Assembly (NCBI GenBank): GCA_037147175.1
Contig: JBAWVS010000007.1
Coordinates: forward strand, 7,642-71,641
Reading direction: 5' to 3'
DNA length: 64,000 nucleotides
DNA from: a bacterium
GTDB taxonomy: Bacteria > Cyanobacteriota > Vampirovibrionia > Gastranaerophilales > UBA9971
In this document: in pieces, positions 6,325 through 13,858 of the stretch
How the letters are laid out: each line of letters starts with the position of its first letter
Position numbering within the stretch: the stretch's first letter is position 1
Position numbers and translations under genes: made by a program
Notes under the pieces: model-generated
What the model was told of the DNA's origin: nothing
Seen by the model: only the letters and a program-made list of their open reading frames with translations
The model's database searches: none

Positions 6325-6726
6325 TTAATTTTGACAAATTTTGATATAATTTTCTATCGTATTAATAAAACCTTGAGCATCTTCAAAACATTTATTTACT
6401 ATATCTTTATCAGGCTTGTAAGTAAACTCATAATCGCTTTTCATCCTGTTTTCATAAGCGGTTTTATAGGTTATGAATATTCCGTTATCAAATATATTAT
6501 TTTCATGAATAAATTTTTTATTGAACCAGCCAAGCAATTGGCTATGTTTTGAGGTTATAAAATCATTTAAATACCCAAGAGCCATAACAGAATAAAAAAT
6601 AGCATAATAAATTCTGTTTTGTGCAGTATTTAATCTTGCTCCTTCTAAAGCATACTTGGCATCATCAAGAGCTTCTTTTGACTTTAATAGAGAATTTGCT
6701 ATAAGAATATCCTTATGCTGCTTCAT
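6325..6726 (-). CDS. HEPN-domain protein of a HEPN/MNT module, catalytic His replaced
   Basis: A 133-residue all-helical HEPN protein with the central motif 'AQNRIYYAIFYSVMALGYL' and a C-terminal helix 'CFEDAQGFINTIENYI'. HEPN ribonucleases of this type usually read R-x(4-6)-H ('RAYYAMFHAA'). Here R38 is present but the His position holds Tyr45, so RNase activity may be lost or this may be a non-catalytic subfamily. Start at 6726: AAAGGG lies 8 bp upstream and the ATG overlaps the end of the MNT gene by 14 bp. An ATG at 6744 is in frame but less well placed. HEPN/MNT pairs function as toxin plus AMPylating antitoxin (type VII) in characterised members. Confidence 0.75.
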   Translation of the reverse strand: MKQHKDILIANSLLKSKEALDDAKYALEGARLNTAQNRIYYAIFYSVMALGYLNDFITSKHSQLLGWFNKKFIHENNIFDNGIFITYKTAYENRMKSDYEFTYKPDKDIVNKCFEDAQGFINTIENYIKICQN

Positions 6727-7036
6727 AATAAATACCCTTTTCAACGACTTCTCTTAAAAAGATAGGGTTTTTCTCTAAATCATTCATGGTATAAGGGTGA
6801 TAATCAATAAATAAATCACTTTCATATTCTAATAATCCGATAATTCCTGCTAATTTGCGTTCTTCTTCATAACTTAATTTTTCTGAGAAAATTATGATTA
6901 TATCAACATCACTATTTTCAGTATAAGTACCTTTAGCCATTGACCCATAAAGATAAGTGCCGATGAAATTATTAAATACAACGGCAAGTTTTTCATTAAG
7001 TTTATTTATAACTATATTGATTTTTTTATCTGGCAT
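6713..7036 (-). CDS. Minimal nucleotidyltransferase (MNT), partner of the HEPN protein
   Basis: A 107-residue minimal nucleotidyltransferase with 'YLYGSMAKGTYTENSDVDII', giving GS at 31-32 and the metal-binding pair D43-x-D45, and a third acidic residue in 'LFIDYHPY' (D78). Characterised MntA antitoxins add AMP groups to a Tyr next to the HEPN active site and so silence the toxin. The gene is upstream of, and overlaps, the HEPN gene. The catalytic residues look intact, in contrast to the altered HEPN partner. Confidence 0.82.
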   Translation of the reverse strand: MPDKKINIVINKLNEKLAVVFNNFIGTYLYGSMAKGTYTENSDVDIIIIFSEKLSYEEERKLAGIIGLLEYESDLFIDYHPYTMNDLEKNPIFLREVVEKGIYYEAA

Positions 7037-7146
7037 AAAAATAACCTCAAGAATTATAAATATTATTATAACCTATAAAGTTAAAAACTAAAGTTCTGAC
7101 ACCTTAATTAATACAAAAAACTTTAGCCGTCTATCATAACTCAGTT

Positions 7147-7296
7147 TCAACGATAATCTTTGTACTTTTCGAAAATATACTCTGATATTAAGTTAATAAA
7201 GGTTTTAGTATCTTTTGGTCCTAATGGTACTTGTTTAAGCGTGCAAATATAGTCATTTCGGATAAATAAAGGAATTAAAAGCCTATAAAAAGTCAT
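7147..7296 (-). CDS. Possible small protein, 49 residues
   Basis: The frame runs ATG 7296 to TGA 7147-7149 and reads 'MTFYRLLIPLFIRNDYICTL' then 'KQVPLGPKDTKTFINLISEY'. The peptide looks protein-like (balanced hydrophobic pattern, no low complexity), but no ribosome site is visible and no family is recognised. It may be the remnant of a larger mobile-element gene. This is the only coding candidate in the 7037-7602 gap. Confidence 0.25.
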   Translation of the reverse strand: MTFYRLLIPLFIRNDYICTLKQVPLGPKDTKTFINLISEYIFEKYKDYR

Positions 7297-7339
7297 AATT
7301 CGAGATTATTGATAATACTTATAAATTGTATAATTTCTT

Positions 7340-7358
7340 TGTTCCCACTTTGTTCCCA
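7340..7358. repeat. TGTTCCCA pair, 11-bp spacing
   Basis: TGTTCCCA at 7340-7347 and 7351-7358. It has the same architecture as the TGTCCAC pair next to the tRNA fragment, about 2 kb away. Possible arm-type site of another integrase. Confidence 0.55.
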
Positions 7359-7388
7359 AAATCCTGATAAAAATATCAAACCATTTCT

Positions 7389-7458
7389 CCGCAAAGCCTT
7401 CCAACATATGATGTTACATCCATGTGGCCAAAGTTTATAGCCAAATGGCTAAAGTTTT
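7389..7458. repeat. Direct repeat C copy 2, remnant of the GIY-YIG unit with an internal deletion
   Basis: 7389-7403 matches the 3' end of the GIY-YIG-like gene (CCGCAAAGCTTTCCA at 1930 versus CCGCAAAGCCTTCCA here). 12 bp further on, 7416-7458 matches 2332-2374, upstream of that gene. It looks like the same unit with about 390 bp deleted from the middle. Confidence 0.5.
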
Positions 7459-7602
7459 ATGGTTTTATGACCTTTGGATAACTTATTCTTAAACTTATTT
7501 AGAATATTTATCTAATTTTGAAATAGGCTTGTAATTTTCAAAGAATAGATTATAATAAAATTAGATTGATAAACACTTGTAATTTTCTAAAAGGGTTTTA
7601 TA

Positions 7603-7896
7603 GTGAAATTTAAAGTAGATAAATTAAAAGAAGTTCAAAAGGAATATAACAGCCTTTCTAAAGCCCCACAACTCCTTTTGCAGGACGATTACAATATTAT
7701 TAGTATAAAAGGTATCGAATTTGTTAAAACCAGATATTTAGCACCTAAGCTATTTGAGATTAAGACTAAAGATTTACGCTCATTATTCAAGTATGAATCC
7801 GACCAAATCATAATAATAGGATTAATTTACGAGAAGGATTCTCAAAAAGCACCTAATTATTACATCAAACTAGCTCAAAAAAGATTAAAACCATAG
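7603..7896 (+). CDS. RelE/HigB-like (Gp49-like) toxin candidate
   Basis: A 97-residue basic protein with 'LAPKLFEIKTKDLRSLFKYE' followed by 'IIIIGLIYEKDSQKAPNYYI' and a C-terminal 'KLAQKRL'. This matches the Gp49-like/HigB toxin pattern: an E-(I/L)-R/K strand, a hydrophobic strand and a 'K-x-x-Q-K-x-P' ending. Members cleave mRNA at the ribosome. It starts with GTG at 7603, with AAAGGG 7 bp upstream. The antitoxin candidate begins 11 bp after its stop, giving the toxin-first order of HigBA modules. Confidence 0.65.
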   Translation: MKFKVDKLKEVQKEYNSLSKAPQLLLQDDYNIISIKGIEFVKTRYLAPKLFEIKTKDLRSLFKYESDQIIIIGLIYEKDSQKAPNYYIKLAQKRLKP

Positions 7897-7907
7897 GAGA
7901 TAAAGTT

Positions 7908-8231
7908 ATGAATAAATATGTTTATGTTAAAGATTCAGAAGGATTTGTAACTAAAAAACTTGCCGACAAAGTTGAAACTGATGAAACAATTATTAGTAAA
8001 GAAAACTTTGAGCAAATTTCAGGGATTGAATATTATAAAAAAACTTTTGGCAGGGGTGGAGCAAGAGAAGGTGCAGGTAGAAAAAAACAATATACTTCTA
8101 AAAAGAGAGAAACCTTTGACCTCGAAGAATCTGATATTATCAGTTTAAAAGAATATGCAAAGAAACATAAAATCAGCAAAAACAAAGCTCTACATGAAGC
8201 TATTAATCGTTTAACAAAGCTAGAAGCTTAA
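7908..8231 (+). CDS. Antitoxin candidate with an AT-hook-like patch and ribbon-helix-helix-like C-terminus
   Basis: A 107-residue protein. Its middle carries 'GRGGAREGAGRKKQYTSKKR', a Gly/Arg/Lys stretch like DNA-binding tails, followed by 'ETFDLEESDIISLKEYAKKH' and 'KISKNKALHEAINRL', which read like a ribbon-helix-helix fold (beta strand, helix, turn, helix). AGGAG lies 8 bp before the ATG. It is placed immediately after the HigB-like toxin, so it is most likely the antitoxin and autorepressor. The fold is an inference from pattern. Confidence 0.6.
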   Translation: MNKYVYVKDSEGFVTKKLADKVETDETIISKENFEQISGIEYYKKTFGRGGAREGAGRKKQYTSKKRETFDLEESDIISLKEYAKKHKISKNKALHEAINRLTKLEA

Positions 8232-8235
8232 ACAG

Positions 8236-8257
8236 TTCCTAGCAAGGTGACTAGGAA
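8236..8257. terminator. Terminator-like hairpin between convergent genes
   Basis: TTCCTAG, 8-base loop, CTAGGAA, followed by TTGTAATCATT. It lies 5 bp past the antitoxin stop and before the convergent DUF3892 gene. The T-run is short, so its strength is uncertain. Confidence 0.45.
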
Positions 8258-8284
8258 TTGTAATCATTATTCGAATTTTTTTAT

Positions 8285-8596
8285 TTAATATTCTAGTAAA
8301 TTGCCTAAATTATCCTTTTTAGTTTTATTTGCATCAGTTCTTAGATAATAAGTTCCATCAATCAATACTTTTTCAACTTTTGCACCTTTATTCCAATTCC
8401 CATCACTATTTTTTGTGATAGTACAAAAAGTTTTTCCACTATCAATTTTGGTTATTACGTCAGTTCTTTTCCAGTCGCTACCTGTACCAACGGAATCATC
8501 ATTATCTGGATGAACAAATACGCTATCAATGTGTTTAGTAGTAGCTGTTTCTACGTATCTGACTTTTGAAATAAGATAATCAGCCCATTTTGCCAT
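8285..8596 (-). CDS. DUF3892-family protein
   Basis: A 103-residue protein opening 'MAKWADYLISKVRY' and containing 'HIDSVFVHPDND', 'WKRTDVITKIDSGKTFCTIT' and 'YLRTDANKTKKDNLGNLLEY', the full length of a DUF3892 domain. The family is widespread in small accessory gene clusters and has no known activity. AGGAG precedes the ATG. It is downstream of, and co-directional with, the Cys-rich small protein at 8649-8858, 52 bp away, so the two probably form an operon. Confidence 0.75.
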   Translation of the reverse strand: MAKWADYLISKVRYVETATTKHIDSVFVHPDNDDSVGTGSDWKRTDVITKIDSGKTFCTITKNSDGNWNKGAKVEKVLIDGTYYLRTDANKTKKDNLGNLLEY

Positions 8597-8648
8597 TTTA
8601 CATACTCCTTTTTCTCTAAATTCCTAATTTGCTGAGAATATTCGTTTT

Positions 8649-8858
8649 TTATCTGGTATGACAAGGCTTACAACAATAATAGCAGCCATCAACATTGCTA
8701 TAATATTCTTTTGCTTTTTTAACCGCATCTCTACAGTTATCGAAAGCTCCTAGATATTGTCTATTGAGAACATCTGGCAAATAAGAACATTCCTCACAGT
8801 GAACTTCATGTTCTCCAGTTGACTGTGCATTTTGGTTTACATAATAACTTTTAAACAT
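8649..8858 (-). CDS. Small Cys/His-rich protein
   Basis: A 69-residue protein with the conserved-looking frame 'YYVNQNAQSTGEHEVHCEEC' then 'SYLPDVLNRQYLGAFDNCRD' and 'GCYYCCKPCHTR'. Cys and His pairs at both ends (HEVHCEEC near 18-24, CYYCCKPCH at 59-67) suggest a metal site or a small zinc-binding fold. I recall similar small proteins in bacterial accessory regions but know no function. AGGAG precedes the ATG. It is first in an apparent operon with the DUF3892 gene. Confidence 0.6.
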   Translation of the reverse strand: MFKSYYVNQNAQSTGEHEVHCEECSYLPDVLNRQYLGAFDNCRDAVKKAKEYYSNVDGCYYCCKPCHTR

Positions 8859-9052
8859 AATTAAACTCCTTTTTTATATCAAACTATTTCCCTTTTTTAC
8901 GTTATTTCCCCAATACAAGGGCTCTAAATTACTCAAAATGCTTGCGTAACTCCTGTTACTTAAGTAATAATAAATTAATAATGGTTTTTAATTTTTGATT
9001 ATTATAAAATATGAGTTAAAGCTAAAGAAGTGGGATGTTTGAAATAAAATAG
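8859..9052. other. Right boundary of the accessory island, no gene seen
   Basis: An AT-rich spacer between the divergent Cys-rich small protein gene and murC. It contains no open frame of note and no tRNA sequence. The junction between island and housekeeping genes probably lies here, but no matching attachment repeat was found by eye. Confidence 0.4.
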
Positions 9053-10534
9053 ATGCGGCAGGATGAAATGGAAAACACAAAAATTAAGTTTTCAAAAAAT
9101 AATCTTTTTAGAAAAAATTTATTAAAAGAAGATGGATATATTCATTTTATAGCAATAGGCGGGATCGGAATGAGCGGTCTTGCAAAGATTTTAATCGAAT
9201 CAGGCTATAAAGTTTCCGGTTCTGACATAAAAAATAATGCAAACATAGAATCAATAGAAAATGCCGGAGGCATAGTTAAAATTGGTCATAGTTTCGAAAA
9301 TATAAAGGACTGCTCTCTTGTAGTTGTAAGTTCTGCTATAAAATCAGATAATTCTGAATTAATAGAGGCAAAAAAACAAAATATTCCGATTATTCATAGA
9401 TCACAGTTGCTAGAAGCTTTAATGTCAGGATTCGGCGAGAGGAAAAAACAATTTTCAATAGGCGTTACAGGAACACACGGAAAAACGACGACTTCAGGAA
9501 TGACTGCTTTTTTGTTCGAAAAAGCCGGTTGCGATCCTTCTTTTGCTATAGGAGGCCAACTGCCTTATTTTGATATAAATTCAAAAGCAGGAAATGGAGA
9601 CTATTTTGTTTCTGAACTTGATGAAAGCGATGGATCAATCGAGCTTTATACTCCTGATATAAGCATTATAACGAATCTTGAGTTTGACCATGCCGATCAT
9701 TATGAAAAAGGCTTTGAGCAAATCCTTGAAACTTTTGAAAGATATGTAAATGATCTTGATGAAAACTCAAAAATAATAATAAATACCGATGATTCAGGAA
9801 ATTTGAGTTTGTTGGAAAGGATTAATCATAAAGAAACTGTTACATACAGCACTAATGCTGAACATCCCTTGCATAAAATTGCAATTTATAGAGCCGAATC
9901 AATTGCAATTGTTCCTAATGCGAAGATGAAAATTTTTAAAAACAGTGAATTGCTTGGAGAAATTACTCTTGGAGTTCCGGGAGTTCATAATATTTCAAAT
10001 GCGTTGGCTTCTATAGCTGCTGCTATTGAATGCGGATTAAGTTTTGAAAAAATCGCCGGTTCTCTTGAAGAATTTACAGGAATGAAAAGAAGATTTCAAA
10101 CGGTTGGGTCTTTTAACGGTGCAAGAATAATTGATGACTATGCTCATCATCCGACTGAAGTTCAGGCAACTTTAAAAACCGCTAAAGAAGTTACATTCAA
10201 CTCAAATAATGGCAGAGTGATAGCAATTTTTCAGCCTCACAGATTTACAAGACTCGCTAACTTATGGCAGGACTTTGCTAATTCGTTTAAAGGTGCAGAT
10301 ATTGTTTACTTATGTGACGTTTATCCTGCTGGAGAAGCACCTATTAAAGATGTAAACTCAAAAAATTTATGCAAAGAAATAACTTATACAGAGTCTTTCT
10401 ATATTTCCGGAGAACTTGAAGATATTGCAAAAATTGTAAAAGAAGAAATCAGGGAAAACGATATAATTCTTACAATGGGTGCCGGAAATATTACCCAATT
10501 AGGAAAAATAATTGCAGACAAAAGTCAACTTTAA
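9053..10534 (+). CDS. murC: UDP-N-acetylmuramate--L-alanine ligase
   Basis: A 493-residue Mur ligase that adds L-alanine to UDP-MurNAc, the first step of the peptidoglycan stem peptide, in the cytoplasm. The N-terminal Rossmann-like domain has 'IAIGGIGMSGLAKILIESGY', the central ATPase domain has the P-loop 'GVTGTHGKTTTSGMTAFLF', and the C-terminal domain has 'IIDDYAHHPTEVQATL'. Also visible are 'ITNLEFDHADHYE' and 'FQPHRFTR', both typical of MurC. Two ATGs are possible, 9053 and 9068. The second has AGGA just upstream but at only 4-bp spacing, and the domain begins about 30 residues later, so the choice is open. It is the first housekeeping gene right of the island and stands alone. Confidence 0.95.
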   Translation: MRQDEMENTKIKFSKNNLFRKNLLKEDGYIHFIAIGGIGMSGLAKILIESGYKVSGSDIKNNANIESIENAGGIVKIGHSFENIKDCSLVVVSSAIKSDNSELIEAKKQNIPIIHRSQLLEALMSGFGERKKQFSIGVTGTHGKTTTSGMTAFLFEKAGCDPSFAIGGQLPYFDINSKAGNGDYFVSELDESDGSIELYTPDISIITNLEFDHADHYEKGFEQILETFERYVNDLDENSKIIINTDDSGNLSLLERINHKETVTYSTNAEHPLHKIAIYRAESIAIVPNAKMKIFKNSELLGEITLGVPGVHNISNALASIAAAIECGLSFEKIAGSLEEFTGMKRRFQTVGSFNGARIIDDYAHHPTEVQATLKTAKEVTFNSNNGRVIAIFQPHRFTRLANLWQDFANSFKGADIVYLCDVYPAGEAPIKDVNSKNLCKEITYTESFYISGELEDIAKIVKEEIRENDIILTMGAGNITQLGKIIADKSQL

Positions 10535-10668
10535 TAAAACTTTTGCTTTGAGAATATTTCTATATTTGTAATTTTTAAAAATTATTTATTTCATAACCAA
10601 AAGCTAATTCATTCCTAATAATTTTTATCTAACATTTTGTTAGATGAGTTTGGGTAAGGATATATAAA
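10535..10668. other. Intergenic spacer after murC, nothing recognised
   Basis: AT-rich sequence with a weak inverted repeat around 'TAACATTTTGTTA' (10628-10644). No coding signal. It leads into the short open frame at 10669. Confidence 0.3.
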
Positions 10669-10767
10669 ATGATTCCTGTGGTTCATGAAAGAATAACAGC
10701 AAATGCTTTAAAAAGATTTTTTTCGACAAAAGCTCTAAAAGTTATAAATAATGCAAATTTGGATTGA
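10669..10767 (+). CDS. Very short open frame (32 residues), possible gene remnant
   Basis: ATG 10669 is preceded by AAGGA at good spacing; the product begins 'MIPVVHERITANALKRFF' and stops at 10765-10767. The 'H-x-x-I-T-x-x-A-L' pattern resembles the extreme N-terminus of zinc-dependent phospholipase C-like proteins, so this may be the start of a decayed gene. A long hairpin (ACTGC-T-ATTTTTT with AAAAAAT-GCAGT, 10767-10796) directly at the stop could be its terminator. Speculative. Confidence 0.25.
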   Translation: MIPVVHERITANALKRFFSTKALKVINNANLD

Positions 10768-10886
10768 CTGCTATTTTTTAAAAAGAAAAAATGCAGTTAG
10801 CTGTACTAAAACAATAAAATTCTTCTAAAAAATCTGTATAATAACATTAATTAATAACCCATAACTAAACCAAAAGGAATAACTAA

Positions 10887-12662
10887 TTGAAAAAACGATT
10901 GTTCGGGCAATTTTTCCCATCATATTTAATAATTATAATTATCATGCTTTTAATGAGTGTTTTCTTAACCTCAAAAATTTTAAAAGAATTTTATTTTGAT
11001 CAGATTAAAACCGATTTAAAAACAAGAGCCTTTTTAATAGAAGAGCAGGTAAACAAACGCCTTTCTCCTGCAAATGCCGAATATTTAAATAATTTATGCA
11101 AGAACCTTGACCAAAAAACTTCAATGAGAGTTACGATAATACTTCCTTCAGGCAAGGTTATTGCTGATTCGGAAGAAAATCCTTCCATGATGGATAATCA
11201 CAAAGACCGTCCTGAAATCATTAAAGCACTTGCCGGTCAAACTGGGGATTCTGTGCGATACAGTCATACTTTAAGAAAAAACATGATGTATGTTGCTATA
11301 CCTGTTAAAGAAAATCAAAAAATAACAGGATTTTTAAGAGTTGCGCTGCCTTTATTATTCATAGATAAAGTGCTTAAGGTTATTTATCTCAAGATTCTTG
11401 CTGAGGGACTAATTGCAGCTTTTATAGCTGTTTTTATAAGCTTTTTTATAGCCGGACGAATAAGCAAGCCGCTCGAAGACTTAGGGCTGGGAGCAATGCA
11501 ATTTGCAAAAGGGGATTTGAAATACAGACTTTCCATCCCTAAAACTAAAGAAATAGGCGAACTTGCTATAGCGATGAATGAAATGGCAAATCAATTAGAC
11601 AGTAAAATAACTCTTATTACGCAGCAAAGCAACGAGCTTGAGGTTATTCTGGCGAGTCTGGAAGAAGGTGTTATCGCAATAGATATAAACGAAAGAATTA
11701 TAAAATTAAATCAGGCAGCTGCAAAGTTAATAGGCGGCAATTTGTCGGATATTCAAAATCATAAAATACAAGAAGTAATAAAAAATTCCGACTTGAACGA
11801 ATTTATTGCAAAGTCTCTTTCTACAAAATATCATGTGCAGGAAGAAATTATTTTCTACACTCAGGATAAAGAATGTATTATTCAGGCTTACAGTACGGCT
11901 CTTCAAAACACTGAAGGCTCAAACATTGGTGCTTTAATAGTATTAAATGACATAACCAAACTTAAAAAACTGGAAAATATAAGGCGTGACTTTATTGCCA
12001 ATGTTTCTCATGAACTCAGAACCCCTATTACCTCAATTAAAGGTTATACAGAAACATTAATTGACGGAGCATTGGAAAATAGAGAAAAAGCAGAACAATT
12101 TATTAATACTATTTTAAATCAGGCAAATCGTCTTAATAGCATTATTGAAGACCTTTTAAGCCTTTCAAGGCTGGAGCAGGAATCAAAAGAAAGTGAGCTG
12201 GTTACTGAAGAAAGTAAAATAATTGATATTATAAAATCCGCAATTCAGTTGTGTTCAATAAAAGCTGAATCAGCAAAAGTAGAAACAGAATTTTCATGTC
12301 CTGAAGATATCAGGATGTCGGTTAATTCTTCACTGATAGAGCAGGTCATAGTAAATCTGGTTGATAATGCAATTAAATACAGTCCTGAAGGAAATAAAGT
12401 ATTAATCGAAGCATTATCAAAAAACAACGAACTTATTATTAAAGTTACAGATAATGGATGCGGTATCCCCAAAGAGCATTTGCCACGGATATTTGAAAGA
12501 TTTTACAGAGTTGATAAAGCAAGAAGCAGAAAATTGGGAGGCACTGGCTTAGGTTTGGCTATCGTTAAACATATTTGTCAGGCCCATGGAGGCTATGCAA
12601 AAGTAGACAGTACCCTTGGCATAGGCAGCTCTTTTTCAATACATCTGCCGCTTATTCCTTAA
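10887..12662 (+). CDS. Membrane-bound sensor histidine kinase (PhoR/WalK-like)
   Basis: A 591-residue kinase. Order: membrane segment about 12-28, periplasmic sensor about 30-170 with a dCache/PAS-like 'DSVRYSHTLRKNMMYVAIPV', membrane segment about 172-192, HAMP about 190-243, PAS about 250-355, HisKA with H375 in 'FIANVSHELRTPITSIKGY', and an ATPase domain with 'NLVDNAIKYSPEG', 'DNGCGIPKEHLPRIFERFYR' and 'GGTGLGLAIVKH'. The start is TTG at 10887, with AAGGA about 8 bp upstream. Its likely partner is the OmpR-type regulator encoded tail-to-tail, whose 3' end overlaps this gene by 11 bp. The domain order matches PhoR (phosphate) and WalK (cell wall) kinases; the signal cannot be told. Confidence 0.92.
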   Translation: MKKRLFGQFFPSYLIIIIIMLLMSVFLTSKILKEFYFDQIKTDLKTRAFLIEEQVNKRLSPANAEYLNNLCKNLDQKTSMRVTIILPSGKVIADSEENPSMMDNHKDRPEIIKALAGQTGDSVRYSHTLRKNMMYVAIPVKENQKITGFLRVALPLLFIDKVLKVIYLKILAEGLIAAFIAVFISFFIAGRISKPLEDLGLGAMQFAKGDLKYRLSIPKTKEIGELAIAMNEMANQLDSKITLITQQSNELEVILASLEEGVIAIDINERIIKLNQAAAKLIGGNLSDIQNHKIQEVIKNSDLNEFIAKSLSTKYHVQEEIIFYTQDKECIIQAYSTALQNTEGSNIGALIVLNDITKLKKLENIRRDFIANVSHELRTPITSIKGYTETLIDGALENREKAEQFINTILNQANRLNSIIEDLLSLSRLEQESKESELVTEESKIIDIIKSAIQLCSIKAESAKVETEFSCPEDIRMSVNSSLIEQVIVNLVDNAIKYSPEGNKVLIEALSKNNELIIKVTDNGCGIPKEHLPRIFERFYRVDKARSRKLGGTGLGLAIVKHICQAHGGYAKVDSTLGIGSSFSIHLPLIP

Positions 12663-13338
12663 ATCTATATCCGACGCCTCTTACAGTTTCGATATAATGT
12701 TCGCATTTATCAAGTTTTTTGCGCAAACCTACCATTAAAACATCTACAGACCTGTCTGTAACTTCATAATCATCGCCTTTTATTTGATCTATAATTTGAT
12801 AACGAGTTAGAACACGACCGGATTGAGATGCAAGCAAATGAAGAGCCTTAAATTCTCCATTAGTAAGTTTCAGATGTGTATTGTTCAGCAAAACCTCATA
12901 TTTAGCAGGATTAATTGATAATTCGTGTATCATTATAATTGAATTATTATCATATTTTTCATCAATTTTTCTTCTTAATACCGCTTTTATTCTGGAAATA
13001 AGAATCTTAGGACTGAAAGGTTTTGTTACATAGTCATCAACACCATATTCAAAACCTTTTATTATTGTTTCTTCTTCGCCTCTAGCCGTAAGCATTATTA
13101 TCGGAACTTTATTTGTTTTTTCGGAATTTTTTAGCCTTTTACAAACTTCCATACCGTCAATACCCGGGAGCATAAGATCAAGAAGAATTAAGTCAGGCGA
13201 GGTTTTAAAAATATTTTCTAAAGCCTCTTCTCCTGAAGAATAAACAGTTGTATTATATCCATTTTTTATAAGATTGTATTCGATTAATTCTTGAATATCT
13301 TCTTCATCTTCAATAATTATAATATTTTGTTTTGACAT
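12652..13338 (-). CDS. OmpR/PhoB-family response regulator
   Basis: A 228-residue protein. The receiver domain has the acidic pair E10-D11, phospho-acceptor D54 in 'LILLDLMLPGIDGMEVC', Thr in 'IIMLTARGEEE' and Lys in 'VDDYVTKPFSP'. The C-terminal winged helix has 'LTRYQIIDQIKGDDYEVTDR', 'VDVLMVGLRKKL' and 'IETVRGVGYRFKE'. It binds DNA as a phosphorylation-controlled transcription factor. It lies convergent with, and overlapping, the kinase gene rather than in the usual co-directional operon, so the pair must be expressed from separate promoters. Confidence 0.93.
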   Translation of the reverse strand: MSKQNIIIIEDEEDIQELIEYNLIKNGYNTTVYSSGEEALENIFKTSPDLILLDLMLPGIDGMEVCKRLKNSEKTNKVPIIMLTARGEEETIIKGFEYGVDDYVTKPFSPKILISRIKAVLRRKIDEKYDNNSIIMIHELSINPAKYEVLLNNTHLKLTNGEFKALHLLASQSGRVLTRYQIIDQIKGDDYEVTDRSVDVLMVGLRKKLDKCEHYIETVRGVGYRFKE

Positions 13339-13378
13339 TTAATTTTCCTTTTTAATTAAGATTATTATAAAGGCATAT

Positions 13379-13858
13379 TTAATCTTTATACATATTTTTT
13401 CTCACATAAGTAGTTAAAGGCGTAACAATAAGAGGAGTAATAATTCTTTTTGCAAGAAGAACGCTTCCAAAGAGTGTTGTAAGGATTCTAAAATTATTTT
13501 TAACTACTTTGCTTGGATTAAGAGGCATATTTGTGATTTTTCTTGATACTTTTAACAGATATTCCTGCGTATTATTATTTAGTAGGATTGATCCCGAGCT
13601 AATCTGCACAAGTGCCTCTACTACGCCATTTGTCAATTTATAGGCCTGAAGATATTTTTTGTTTTGTTTATCTATCTTTTCATTTTTCCCGAATTGGACA
13701 TAATCGACTACTTTTGAATAAAAATCCACTGCAACAGATGCACCTAATAGTATTTTTGCATCATACATTCCATTAGCAACTCTTTTGGAAATATGTTTTC
13801 GAGTAGCTATAGAAACTGGCTTCAGTATGTTATTAATGTTGTTAATTTTATTAGGCAT
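13379..13858 (-). CDS. Lineage-specific hypothetical protein with membrane-leaning helices
   Basis: A 159-residue basic protein not recognised as any named family. It has 'AKILLGASVAVDFYSKVVDY' and 'FRILTTLFGSVLLAKRIITP' followed by 'LIVTPLTTYVRKN', which could be one or two membrane-associated helices. It overlaps the upstream gene by 8 bp, so the two are translationally coupled. It is downstream of the 223-residue protein and upstream of the response regulator, 41 bp away, and could be co-transcribed with it. Function unknown. Confidence 0.55.
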   Translation of the reverse strand: MPNKINNINNILKPVSIATRKHISKRVANGMYDAKILLGASVAVDFYSKVVDYVQFGKNEKIDKQNKKYLQAYKLTNGVVEALVQISSGSILLNNNTQEYLLKVSRKITNMPLNPSKVVKNNFRILTTLFGSVLLAKRIITPLIVTPLTTYVRKNMYKD

